64,000 bases of DNA from the NCBI GenBank assembly GCA_947574055.1, contig CANPIC010000001.1, forward strand, positions 1 through 64,000, written 5' to 3'. This DNA comes from an uncultured bacterium. Lineage in GTDB: Bacteria; Bacillota; Clostridia; Lachnospirales; Lachnospiraceae. Position numbers and translations under genes: made by a program. Below, in pieces: positions 17,365 through 25,543 of this stretch; the first letter of the stretch is position 1; the number at the start of each line of letters is the position of its first letter. The notes beneath the pieces are model-generated. The model searched no databases. It had not been told where the DNA came from and was given only the letters and a program-made list of their open reading frames with translations.

Positions 17365-17994
17365 ATGAACGTATTGGCGGTAGGATCGCATTTTAACAAC
17401 ATCGAAATCGGCTGTGGAGGGGCTCTTCTTAGGCATAAGCAAAAGGGAGATACCATCACGCTTTTTGTGGCAGCCACCTCCGGTATTTTAAATGCAGAGC
17501 GCAGGGAGGTCAGGAAGGACGATTCGGTTTTTCAAAATGCGCAGGAAGCGGCCAGGATTCTGGGTGGAAAGCTGGTCTGCGGCGGATTTGAAACCCTGCA
17601 TCTGGAGTTCGAGGACAGCCTCAATGCACGGCTTGTCCATATGATGGAAAAGGAAAAATTTGACCTGCTTTATACGCATTTTCCTGAAGATGTGCAGCAT
17701 GACCACCGGTCTTTGTCAAGGGCTGCCATTCATGCCGGGCGGCGGATTCCGCGGATTCTGGGGTATCGGTGTACGTGGTATGAGTCAGAGACACCGTTTG
17801 CGCCTGATTTCTTTGTCGATATCTCCGGCATGTGGGAGACTAAGGAGGAGGCAATCCGCAAATATCAGTCTGACTCCGGATTTGTGCGGGAAGAGAAGAT
17901 CAGGTATTTTAAAAATGATGCGGAGAATAACGGATGCCAGAACGGGGTAGACTATGCAGAGGGCTTCCGGGTGATCAGATGGCTGGAGAGATGA
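17365..17994 (+). CDS. PIG-L/LmbE family protein with substituted catalytic motif
   Basis: A 209-residue homologue of PIG-L zinc N-deacetylases and a full-length paralogue of the gene at 33801. PIG-L enzymes normally carry (A/S)HxDDxE, where the first Asp is the general base and the second binds zinc. Here the segment reads S8-H-F-N-N-I-E14, so both aspartates are Asn. The distal H112-D-H114 metal motif is kept. The frame is intact and an extended -10 promoter and strong ribosome binding site precede it, so it is not an ordinary decayed pseudogene. It may bind a sugar without deacetylating it or form a regulatory heteromer with the intact copy (inference). Confidence 0.8.
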   Translation: MNVLAVGSHFNNIEIGCGGALLRHKQKGDTITLFVAATSGILNAERREVRKDDSVFQNAQEAARILGGKLVCGGFETLHLEFEDSLNARLVHMMEKEKFDLLYTHFPEDVQHDHRSLSRAAIHAGRRIPRILGYRCTWYESETPFAPDFFVDISGMWETKEEAIRKYQSDSGFVREEKIRYFKNDAENNGCQNGVDYAEGFRVIRWLER

Positions 17995-19466
17995 AAACGG
18001 GTATTCAAAAAAGCATAAGAACAGACGGGAAGGAAGGGGCGAGGCAGTGGCTACTGCTCTGCGCCTTTCTGTTATTTTTCGGGATTCTCTGGTATCTGTC
18101 CCCGATCGGCATTTATCCGGACTCCGGTTCCTATATTTCCCTGCAGAGTGGAAGGGAGCCTCTGTATCCGCTATTTCTGGCCTTTTTCCGGCTGCTGTTC
18201 AGAGAAAAGGATACCATTGTCTGGCTGGCCGCTTCCGGACAGCTTGACAGTGAAAAGGCGATGGAGCTGATCAATACGTGGCCGGCGCTGCGGGTGACAG
18301 TGTTTGTCCAGAGTGTGGCCGCGGCCGCGGCCTGCTGGTATCTGACGATGGTGATCCGTAAAGTATTTGCGCTCAATGGGGCGCTGACCATACTGACCGG
18401 GATCTGCACCCTGATTCCCTATGTGGTGACACCGTTGGCCTCTTCGTCTCATATGGTGCTGAATAAAGCGGTACTGACGGAAGGGCTCACGTTTCCCATG
18501 TCAGCGGTTTATACCGGGTGTATGATAAAAGGGCTGCTGGAGCAGGACCAGAAGGCAAAGCATTATGGCAGTGCGTTGATCTGGGCACTGCTTCTGGTAT
18601 TAACCAGGAATCAGATGCTGGTGACACTGGCAGTCTGGCTTGTGGTTGTGTACTTTGAGATACTGAAAAGCCGCAGGTGGAAACTCTTTTTCCTGCCGCT
18701 GCTTTGTCTGGTGGCCTTTATGGGGTGCAAGACTCTCTGCGGCCGCTTCTATGGCCTTTTTGCCCATGAAGGGTATCAGGGCGCCTCGACCGGCAGCTAT
18801 AATCTGCTGACAACCCTCCTTTATCTGTCGGATGCAGAAGATGCTTCTCTGCTGACCGATGATACTATGCGGGAACTTTTTCAGGAAATGCATGGCCGCA
18901 TGGAAGCACAGGGCATGACGAGAGCCGACGCCCCGGAAGGGATATTGCAGAGAGCCTATCATTATGAGGAATACTATGACAGGATCGGATTCGATATCCA
19001 GCAGCCATGTCTGTTCGGTTATGCAGAGGCGCAGGGCATAGCGGACGGACAGGCACTAAACGCAGTGATTGCGATTACCACGCGGATGGTCAGAGAACTG
19101 TTTCCGGGACTGGCCGGGGCCTATCTTTCCAACTACCTGGCCACGGTAGTCAGCGGCCTGACCCGCTCGGTGGCTGCCAGCGGCGTTATCATGGGCATTT
19201 ATGCCGCAGTGATCTATTTCCTTGCGGCTGCTCTTATGTTATATTTATTCAGAAAAGACAGACAGAGCAAAGCGGCTCTTCTTATGCTCTTTACCCTGCT
19301 GCTGATCTTTGCCAATGTATTTGCCACCGCGCTGATGATCATGTGCCTGTCACGCTACATGATATATCATACGGCGCTGTTTTACATCGCCGGACTGATG
19401 TGCCTGCGGGAGCTGTGGGTGAGATATGTCATGACAGTGTCTGCCCGGCAAACATCACTGCTCTGA
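17991..19466 (+). CDS. Polytopic membrane protein, GT-C-like, function unknown
   Basis: A 491-residue protein with about ten membrane segments. The start at 17991 makes an ATGA overlap with the preceding stop; ATG codons at 17979 and 17934 are alternatives. The first outside loop carries SPIGIYPDSGSYISLQSG and then PLYPLFLAFFR, which resembles the D-x-x-x-Y and PLYP features of GT39/GT83-like GT-C glycosyltransferases. I cannot assign a substrate. It lies between the altered PIG-L protein and the UDP-GlcNAc epimerase in the module B operon, so it probably adds a sugar from a polyprenyl-phosphate donor outside the membrane (inference). Confidence 0.6.
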   Translation: MKTGIQKSIRTDGKEGARQWLLLCAFLLFFGILWYLSPIGIYPDSGSYISLQSGREPLYPLFLAFFRLLFREKDTIVWLAASGQLDSEKAMELINTWPALRVTVFVQSVAAAAACWYLTMVIRKVFALNGALTILTGICTLIPYVVTPLASSSHMVLNKAVLTEGLTFPMSAVYTGCMIKGLLEQDQKAKHYGSALIWALLLVLTRNQMLVTLAVWLVVVYFEILKSRRWKLFFLPLLCLVAFMGCKTLCGRFYGLFAHEGYQGASTGSYNLLTTLLYLSDAEDASLLTDDTMRELFQEMHGRMEAQGMTRADAPEGILQRAYHYEEYYDRIGFDIQQPCLFGYAEAQGIADGQALNAVIAITTRMVRELFPGLAGAYLSNYLATVVSGLTRSVAASGVIMGIYAAVIYFLAAALMLYLFRKDRQSKAALLMLFTLLLIFANVFATALMIMCLSRYMIYHTALFYIAGLMCLRELWVRYVMTVSARQTSLL

Positions 19467-19515
19467 TCTAACTACTGACAAAGCCAACATACATTCACAG
19501 AAAGGAACAACCACA

Positions 19516-20493
19516 ATGTCCTATATGCATTTAAAATTTCCACCGGCCAGTACCTTCCTTGTCACGGGAGGCGCCGGGTTTATCGGTTCTAACTTATGTG
19601 ATGCGCTCACATCCATGGGGTATCAGGTAAGATGTCTGGATAATCTGTCCACCGGGAAGCAGGAAAATATTGATTTTCTGGCGGACAGGGAGAACTATAC
19701 CTTTATCAGAGGCGACATCCGTGATCCGGATCTGTGTAAGGAAGCCTGCGAAGGTGTGGACTATGTGCTGCATCAGGCAGCATGGGGCAGTGTGCCCAGA
19801 AGTATCGAGATGCCGCTGTTATATGAGGAGATCAATATCCGGGGCACGCTTAATATGATGGAAGCGGCACGCCGGCAAGGTGTGAAAAAGTTTGTCTATG
19901 CTTCCAGTTCTTCGGTATATGGAGACCATCCTGTCCTGCCTAAAGTGGAGGGGCAGGAAGGAAATGTGCTTTCCCCGTATGCGCTGACCAAACGGACGGA
20001 CGAAGAATATGGAAAGTTATATAAAAGGCTGTATGGGCTGGATACGTATGGGATGCGTTATTTTAATGTATTTGGCAGGAGACAGGACCCGGATGGAGCC
20101 TATGCGGCAGTGATCCCCCGCTTTATCCGTCAGCTTCTGCACGGGGAACGTCCCACGATCAACGGGGACGGGAAGCAGTCCAGAGATTTTACGTATATTG
20201 ACAATGTGATTGAAGCCAATCTGAAAGCAGCACTTGCGCCGTCCGAAGCAGGCGGTGAAGCCTTTAATATCGCATATGGCGGTCGGGAATATCTGATTGA
20301 TATCTATTATGATCTCTGCAGGGCGCTGGGCAAGGAAGTGGAGCCGCAGTTCGGGCCGGATCGGGCCGGTGATATCAAACATTCCAACGCTGACATATCC
20401 AAGGCCAGGAAGCTGCTGGGCTATGATCCGGAGTATGATTTTGCACAGGGGATTAGTCTTGCCATTGCCTGGTATCGGGAAAATCTGAAATAA
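19516..20493 (+). CDS. wbpP: UDP-GlcNAc/UDP-GlcNAcA C4-epimerase (WbpP/TviC type)
   Basis: A 325-residue extended SDR. The NAD motif TGGAGFIG is at residues 17-24, the serine-rich catalytic strand is SSSSVYGD, and the catalytic pair is Y155 and K159 in SPYALTK. DYVLHQAAWGSVPRSIEMP and the ~325-residue length match WbpP/TviC/Gne enzymes that epimerise C4 of UDP-N-acetylhexosamines and their uronic acids. Together with the dehydrogenase at 15926 it should give UDP-GalNAcA. AAAGGAA precedes the ATG with good spacing. Confidence 0.87.
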   Translation: MSYMHLKFPPASTFLVTGGAGFIGSNLCDALTSMGYQVRCLDNLSTGKQENIDFLADRENYTFIRGDIRDPDLCKEACEGVDYVLHQAAWGSVPRSIEMPLLYEEINIRGTLNMMEAARRQGVKKFVYASSSSVYGDHPVLPKVEGQEGNVLSPYALTKRTDEEYGKLYKRLYGLDTYGMRYFNVFGRRQDPDGAYAAVIPRFIRQLLHGERPTINGDGKQSRDFTYIDNVIEANLKAALAPSEAGGEAFNIAYGGREYLIDIYYDLCRALGKEVEPQFGPDRAGDIKHSNADISKARKLLGYDPEYDFAQGISLAIAWYRENLK

Positions 20494-20539
20494 CGCATGT
20501 CGCTTCAGGCTATACGGAGCCGGCAGCAGAAAAAGGTGT

Positions 20540-21607
20540 ATGATGACACGGATGCTTCATATCGTAGGTTCCATGTCGCCCAGCGGCATCGGCAACTTTA
20601 TCATGAATGTATACAGAAATATTGACAGAAAGAAAGTGCAGTTTGATTTTATTGTCCATGAACACAGAGATGTGAGCTTTGACGAGGAGATCAGACAGCT
20701 TGGCGGGCGCCTGTTTTATGTAACGAGGAAATCCGTCAGTCCGCTCAAGAACTTCCGGGAGATACGCCGGGTGGTAAGAAAGGGCCGTTACCGCACGGTG
20801 TTTCGCCATACGGATACTGCTACGGTAGCGCTGGATCTGCTGGCGGCAAAACTGGGCGGGGCCAGGGTAAGGATTGCCCATTCTCATTCCACCAGCACGC
20901 CGGGCAGACAGATGCACAAGTTGTTTCAGCCCATGTTAAATATGCTCTGTACCCAGCGCTTTGCCTGCTCAGAGCGGGCCGGGAAGTGGCTGTATGGGGA
21001 CAGGCCGTTCGAGGTCATCATCAATGCCATTCGCCTGGACGAGTTTGCTTTTGATCCTGCAGTACGTGAACGGGTGCGGCAGGAAGAAGGGCTGGGAACC
21101 GGAGTAGTCATCGGTCATGTGGGCAATCTTTTGCCGGTGAAAAACCATCTGTTTATGCTGGAAATGATGGCAGAGGTGGTAAAGCAAAAGCAGGATGCGA
21201 GGATGCTGTTTGTGGGTGACGGTGAGATGCGGGAGCAGATCGAAGCGGCAAGAAAGCGGCTGGGTCTGGAGGAGCATGTGATTTTGACCGGTGTGCGCAC
21301 GGATACGGCGGCTCTTTTACAGGCTATGGATGTCTTTTTGTTTCCGTCCCGGTATGAAGGATTGCCGATCGCCGTGGTGGAAGCACAGTGCAGTGGACTG
21401 CCCTGTCTCTTATCCGATGTGATCACAAAAGAGGTAGATGTGACTGATGGTGTCAGCAGGATGCCGCTGTCTGCGCCGCCGCAAAAGTGGGCGCAGCGGA
21501 TCCTTTCACTGGCAGAGCAGCGGCGGTCATCGCCGGATGAGAGGCTCTTTGCAAAGAAAGGCTTTGATATCAGGCAGATGGTCAAGCGTTATGAGGAGTT
21601 GGCATGA
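20540..21607 (+). CDS. Glycosyltransferase family 4 (EpsF/CapM-like)
   Basis: A 355-residue GT-B enzyme. HIVGSMSPSGIGNFIMNVYRN opens the acceptor domain, VGNLLPVKNHLFMLEMM the donor domain, and the EX7E motif is seen in YEGLPIAVVEAQCSG. These features fit the EpsF-type GT4 group common in Firmicute exopolysaccharide loci. ATG codons at 20540 and 20543 are both possible. It overlaps the next gene by 4 bp. Donor and acceptor cannot be read from sequence, but the operon context places it in assembly of the module B repeat unit on the cytoplasmic face. Confidence 0.83.
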   Translation: MMTRMLHIVGSMSPSGIGNFIMNVYRNIDRKKVQFDFIVHEHRDVSFDEEIRQLGGRLFYVTRKSVSPLKNFREIRRVVRKGRYRTVFRHTDTATVALDLLAAKLGGARVRIAHSHSTSTPGRQMHKLFQPMLNMLCTQRFACSERAGKWLYGDRPFEVIINAIRLDEFAFDPAVRERVRQEEGLGTGVVIGHVGNLLPVKNHLFMLEMMAEVVKQKQDARMLFVGDGEMREQIEAARKRLGLEEHVILTGVRTDTAALLQAMDVFLFPSRYEGLPIAVVEAQCSGLPCLLSDVITKEVDVTDGVSRMPLSAPPQKWAQRILSLAEQRRSSPDERLFAKKGFDIRQMVKRYEELA

Positions 21608-22569
21608 GCAGGTTACGGGAGCGTTTACGCAGAATGATGAGTTGTGAATATTGGGTGATCGCTTACCGCAAAAGAAGCGCCGGTCAGAGCATTTTGCAGG
21701 AAGGGGAGCAGAGCGGATTTTGTCTGCTGCCGCAGAGACGCTATATTACGCAGGCAGATCCCTTTCTTTATACCCACGAGGGAAAGACATGGCTGTTTTA
21801 TGAAAAGCAGAATTTAACGGATATGAAAGGGACGTTATGGTGCCGGAATCTGGATGATCCGGGGGATAAGCCTCATCTGGTTCTGGAGGAGCCGTTTCAT
21901 CTTTCGTATCCTCAGGTATTCCGGCATGGCAAGCATACGTATATGATACCGGAGACGAGAAATGCGGGTGAGGTCAGATTGTATCGCTGTACCCGTTTTC
22001 CCGGGCAGTGGGTATGTGTGGACTGTGTTCTGCCCCTGGCCGGCGTAGATACCACGATCCTGCCATCTGGACTGCTGACAGCCGATGATGCAGACGGGGA
22101 GCCTGTATTTTTTGCGTTTACATATACGGAAGGATGCCTGGAACTGTATCTTCTGGAAGTGGAACGGGAACATTTTCATATTACGGGCCGAAAGAAGATC
22201 TTTACTTCTGCTCCGTCAAAGACACTGCGTCCCGGCGGCGCTGTTTTCACGGAAGAAGGCAGGGTGTACCGTCCGGCGCAGGACTGCAGGGCGTATTACG
22301 GACAGGCTTTGCGCATCCGGGAAATAGAGAGGCTGGATGAGGAGGGCTTTGCGGAGCGGGAAGTCTCTCGTCTGCTCCCAGGCGCTTTTGCGGTCAGAGG
22401 TGTCCGGGCAGTCGGGATTCATACGTATAACAGCAATGAGCAATATGAGGTGATTGATCTTTTGCACAGAGAGATCAGCCTGCGGACAGTTCTGAAGAAG
22501 GTGGAGTGGAAGATCAGAAACCGGATGGCGCGGATGGACTGTCAGAGAAAGGAGCCGGAGGCGAAATAG
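21604..22569 (+). CDS. Beta-propeller protein similar to the N-terminal domain of GINT1-type transferases
   Basis: A 321-residue protein. Repeated blades with aromatic and acidic motifs are visible (ITQADPFLYTHEGKTWLFYE, HLSYPQVFRHGKHTYMIPET, RLYRCTRFPGQW, RPAQDCRAYYGQALRI), matching the glycosidase-like five-bladed propeller found in glucosamine inositolphosphorylceramide transferase (GINT1) N-terminal domains and in bacterial stand-alone or formyltransferase-fused proteins. No catalytic assignment is certain. In this locus it probably binds or modifies a sugar (inference). The start ATG overlaps the preceding stop as ATGA. Confidence 0.65.
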   Translation: MSRLRERLRRMMSCEYWVIAYRKRSAGQSILQEGEQSGFCLLPQRRYITQADPFLYTHEGKTWLFYEKQNLTDMKGTLWCRNLDDPGDKPHLVLEEPFHLSYPQVFRHGKHTYMIPETRNAGEVRLYRCTRFPGQWVCVDCVLPLAGVDTTILPSGLLTADDADGEPVFFAFTYTEGCLELYLLEVEREHFHITGRKKIFTSAPSKTLRPGGAVFTEEGRVYRPAQDCRAYYGQALRIREIERLDEEGFAEREVSRLLPGAFAVRGVRAVGIHTYNSNEQYEVIDLLHREISLRTVLKKVEWKIRNRMARMDCQRKEPEAK

Positions 22570-22574
22570 TTCAT

Positions 22575-23678
22575 ATGAAGAGAACAATCGTATTTTATAT
22601 TGCCACGCTTACAAGAGGCGGCGCAGAGCGCGTGATCGTGAATCTTGCCAATTACTTCTGCAGGGAAGGGTATCAGGTATATCTGGTCACACTGGAGCCC
22701 GATGAAGGGCTGTATCCGATCGACGCGGATGTACGGCAGGTAGTACTGACGGACCGCGCAGGCAGTGGGATCTTCGGACGTATCCGCAATGCCGCGGGGC
22801 GTATCACCGGGGTGCGGCGGATTCTTGTGAAGACGCAGGCCGCGGCGCTGGTATCTTTTCTGGGCAAGACCAATCTGCGGGCGATACTGGCGGGACTTTT
22901 TCTGCCGACAAAGGTCTTTGTGTCTGTGCGCAGTGCACCGGCCAGAGAGTATCCGGCGGGACTACACAGATGGCTGGCAAAAGGGCTTTTCTGCCTGGCG
23001 GATGGGATCGTGTTTCAGTCAGAGGGAGCGCGGGATTTTTTCCCGAAAGCGGTGCGCAGAAAAGCAAGAGTCCTGTTCAATCCGCTGTCACCGGATTATG
23101 TGCGTCAGCCCTATACGGGACAGCGACGCAATGAGATCGTGAGTGTGGGACGGCTGGATGCGGTAAAGAATCACCGGCTGCTGGTGGATGCATTTGCTCT
23201 TGTGGCAGCCGCCAGACCGGATCTGGGCCTGCATCTGACCATCTATGGCGACGGCGCGTGTAGGGAAGAGCTGAAGGCCCAGGCTGCCGCGCTGGGGCTG
23301 GCGGAGCAGGTGAGTCTGCCCGGTGACTGCCGTGAGATCCCGGAGCGGATCGGCGACGCCCGTCTCTTTGTATTGTCTTCAAACTTTGAGGGGATGCCAA
23401 ATGCAGTGGCGGAAGCCTTTGCCCTGGGAATCCCGGTGGTGTCTACCGACTGTCCCAGCGGCGGTGCGCGGATGCTGACGGGAGAGGACGAGCGGGGCCT
23501 GCTGGTTCCGGTGGGAGACAAAGAGAAGATGGCGGCGGCCATATTGCGGATTCTGCAGGATAAAGAACTCGAGGAGAGGCTGCGGAGAGAAGCCTATCAG
23601 TTCAGTTTGTCGCTTCATCCCGATAAAATCCATGGCGCATGGAAAACTTATATAGAAGAAGTATGTAAATATGAATGA
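22575..23678 (+). CDS. Glycosyltransferase family 4 (PglH/PglJ-like), tandem copy 1
   Basis: A 367-residue GT-B enzyme. The start at 22575 gives the family-typical KRTIVFYIATLTRGGAERVI; an upstream in-frame ATG would add 23 residues read from the previous gene. GGAERVIVNLAN, the mid-protein SVRSAPAREYPAG, SVGRLDAVKNHRLL and the donor motif FEGMPNAVAEAFALG resemble PglH and PglJ, which add GalNAc units to the lipid-linked heptasaccharide in Campylobacter. It is followed by a close relative (23671) with the same motifs in the same order, overlapping by 8 bp. The likely role is successive addition of HexNAc-type sugars. Confidence 0.83.
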   Translation: MKRTIVFYIATLTRGGAERVIVNLANYFCREGYQVYLVTLEPDEGLYPIDADVRQVVLTDRAGSGIFGRIRNAAGRITGVRRILVKTQAAALVSFLGKTNLRAILAGLFLPTKVFVSVRSAPAREYPAGLHRWLAKGLFCLADGIVFQSEGARDFFPKAVRRKARVLFNPLSPDYVRQPYTGQRRNEIVSVGRLDAVKNHRLLVDAFALVAAARPDLGLHLTIYGDGACREELKAQAAALGLAEQVSLPGDCREIPERIGDARLFVLSSNFEGMPNAVAEAFALGIPVVSTDCPSGGARMLTGEDERGLLVPVGDKEKMAAAILRILQDKELEERLRREAYQFSLSLHPDKIHGAWKTYIEEVCKYE

Positions 23679-24801
23679 GAAGAAAAAAATCGCTTTTGTG
23701 ATCAATAGCCTGGGACGGGGCGGCGCAGAGCATGTGACAGTCAATCTGGCAGGGCATTTCCGGCGCCAGGGCCATGCAGTGCTGCTGGTCACATCCCGCA
23801 AGATGCCGGAGGAATATGAGGTTACCTTCCCTGTCAGAAGAAGGATGCTGGAGGAAGAGATAAAAGGGGCGCCTTTTGGCAGACTGGGCAAAATACCGGC
23901 CAGAATCCTGCATCTTAGGCGTATCTGGCGGGAAGAGGCCCCGGATGTGATCGTCTCTTTTATCGGCAAGATGAACCTTTATACGCTGTTGTCGGCAGTG
24001 GGAACAGGGATTCCGGTGATCGTATCGGTGCGCAGTGATCCGGCCAGAGAATATCCTTCCCGTCTGCAGAAGAAACTGGCGGATCTGCTGTTTCACCGGG
24101 CGGCGGGGGTTATTTTTCAGACGGAGGATGCGCTTTTGGCCTTTTCTCCTGCAGTGCAAAAGCGGGGGGCGGTGTTACCCAATGCACTGGATGAGAGTTT
24201 TGTCAGACCATGTTATGAGGGAAAGCGCCGGGATGAAATCGTGATGGTGGGACGGCTGGATGCGAATAAAAACCATGCCCTGCTCTTTCGTGCTTTTGCG
24301 GGGATGGCGAAAGACTATCCTCATGTGCGCATCGTGCTGTATGGCAGCGGCCTGCCCGGCAGTGATACCGAACCGATGCTGCGGGAACTGGCCCGGCAGC
24401 TGGGCATTGCGGACCAGGTACAGTTTATGGGCCGGCAAAGCGGGATACGGGAGAAGATCGAAGGGGCCCGCCTTTTCGTACTGGCCTCGGCGTATGAGGG
24501 GATGCCCAATGCACTGCTGGAAGCCATGGCCAGTGGGCTGGCGGTGATCTCCACGGACTGTCCCTGCGGCGGCCCGCGCAGTGTGATACGACATATGGAA
24601 AATGGGATCTTAATCCCGGTGGGCGATGAGGCGGCACTTGCCGGGGCGCTGCGTCTTTTGCTGGACGATCCGGCACTTGCGCTGCGTCTGGGGCGGGAAG
24701 CGGCAAAGGTGTCCGGGCAACTGAGCCCGGAGCGGGTGTACCGGCTCTGGCAGGAAGAAATCGAAAGCAGGGTGAAGAATTATGTTGGTGGTCAATCGTA
24801 G
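23671..24801 (+). CDS. Glycosyltransferase family 4 (PglH/PglJ-like), tandem copy 2
   Basis: A 376-residue GT-B enzyme, paralogous to the previous gene: GGAEHVTVNLAGHF, SVRSDPAREYPS, MVGRLDANKNHALL and YEGMPNALLEAMASG align motif by motif. The pair probably arose by tandem duplication and then diverged, giving two linkages or acceptors. Start and stop overlap both neighbours (8 bp and 20 bp), which indicates translational coupling. A third member of the same subfamily is at 53353 in the AT-rich block. Confidence 0.83.
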   Translation: MNEKKKIAFVINSLGRGGAEHVTVNLAGHFRRQGHAVLLVTSRKMPEEYEVTFPVRRRMLEEEIKGAPFGRLGKIPARILHLRRIWREEAPDVIVSFIGKMNLYTLLSAVGTGIPVIVSVRSDPAREYPSRLQKKLADLLFHRAAGVIFQTEDALLAFSPAVQKRGAVLPNALDESFVRPCYEGKRRDEIVMVGRLDANKNHALLFRAFAGMAKDYPHVRIVLYGSGLPGSDTEPMLRELARQLGIADQVQFMGRQSGIREKIEGARLFVLASAYEGMPNALLEAMASGLAVISTDCPCGGPRSVIRHMENGILIPVGDEAALAGALRLLLDDPALALRLGREAAKVSGQLSPERVYRLWQEEIESRVKNYVGGQS

Positions 24802-25543
24802 AAAAAAACATGGCGTGGAGTTTCGCGAAGTCTGGTATGCGGAGGAAGCATGCGGTCTTGACGGCATCATCCTCTACCGGGGGGCGAAAAAACCGATCGG
24901 AAAGGTGCTGCGCGAGGTGCGGACACTGATCACGGATCTGACGCTGTGTGAGGAAGAGATCGTGAGCAAGTGTCAGAAGGACTGCCGGTATCAGATACGC
25001 CGGGCGGCAAGGGAAAATATTACGGCGCAGTTTAAAACCGGGGCAGAGATCACGCAGGAAGATATCACCCGCTTCTGTGATTTTTTTATGGATTTCTGGA
25101 AAAGCAAAGGCATAGAAGAGGAGACTTACGAGAAATATAAAGAAGAGATTGAAACGTATGCCGCAGCAGGTGTCTTTGCCATTACCAGTGCCAGCCGGGA
25201 CGGAGAGATACTGGTCTATCATACGTATATTGTGGGAGATACCTTTGTCCGTTCTTACCAGTCGGCTTCTCAGTTTCGCAGCGAAGGGCAAAACGCCCGC
25301 ATAGTGGGCATTGCCAATCGTTATCTGCACAAGGCAGATATGATGTATTTTAAGGAAATGGGCAAAACCGTCTATGACTGGGGCGGAGCGGGACTGCGGG
25401 AAGAAGTGAGAAGCATCACGGAATTTAAAGAATCTTTCGGCGGGGAGGAATTGTTTTATTATGACTGCGAGGATGTGGTAGGGCTGAAGGCCGAGGCAGT
25501 CAAAGGGATCATCAATCTGATTGGGGTATTGACGGATGATTAA
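24782..25543 (+). CDS. FemAB/GNAT-type acyl or aminoacyl transferase
   Basis: A 253-residue protein of the FemAB-like GNAT class. The first part has KDCRYQIRRAARENI, reminiscent of FemAB-type cores, and the C-terminal half has FAITSASRDGEILVYHTYIV, SASQFRSEGQNARIVGIANRYL and YDWGGAGLREEVRSITEFKESFGG, a pattern seen in 'peptidoglycan bridge formation' acyltransferases. Such proteins move acetyl or aminoacyl groups to amino sugars or peptides. It overlaps the upstream GT4 by 20 bp and the DUF2334 gene by 8 bp. In this context it may N-acylate an amino sugar in the glycan (inference). Confidence 0.65.
   Translation: MLVVNRRKKHGVEFREVWYAEEACGLDGIILYRGAKKPIGKVLREVRTLITDLTLCEEEIVSKCQKDCRYQIRRAARENITAQFKTGAEITQEDITRFCDFFMDFWKSKGIEEETYEKYKEEIETYAAAGVFAITSASRDGEILVYHTYIVGDTFVRSYQSASQFRSEGQNARIVGIANRYLHKADMMYFKEMGKTVYDWGGAGLREEVRSITEFKESFGGEELFYYDCEDVVGLKAEAVKGIINLIGVLTDD

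Noticed and set aside
15926-20493. Vi-antigen (TviB/TviC) locus
   Set aside because: The enzyme pair matches, but no TviD/TviE-type polymer genes or Vi export genes are present; only UDP-GalNAcA supply is supported.
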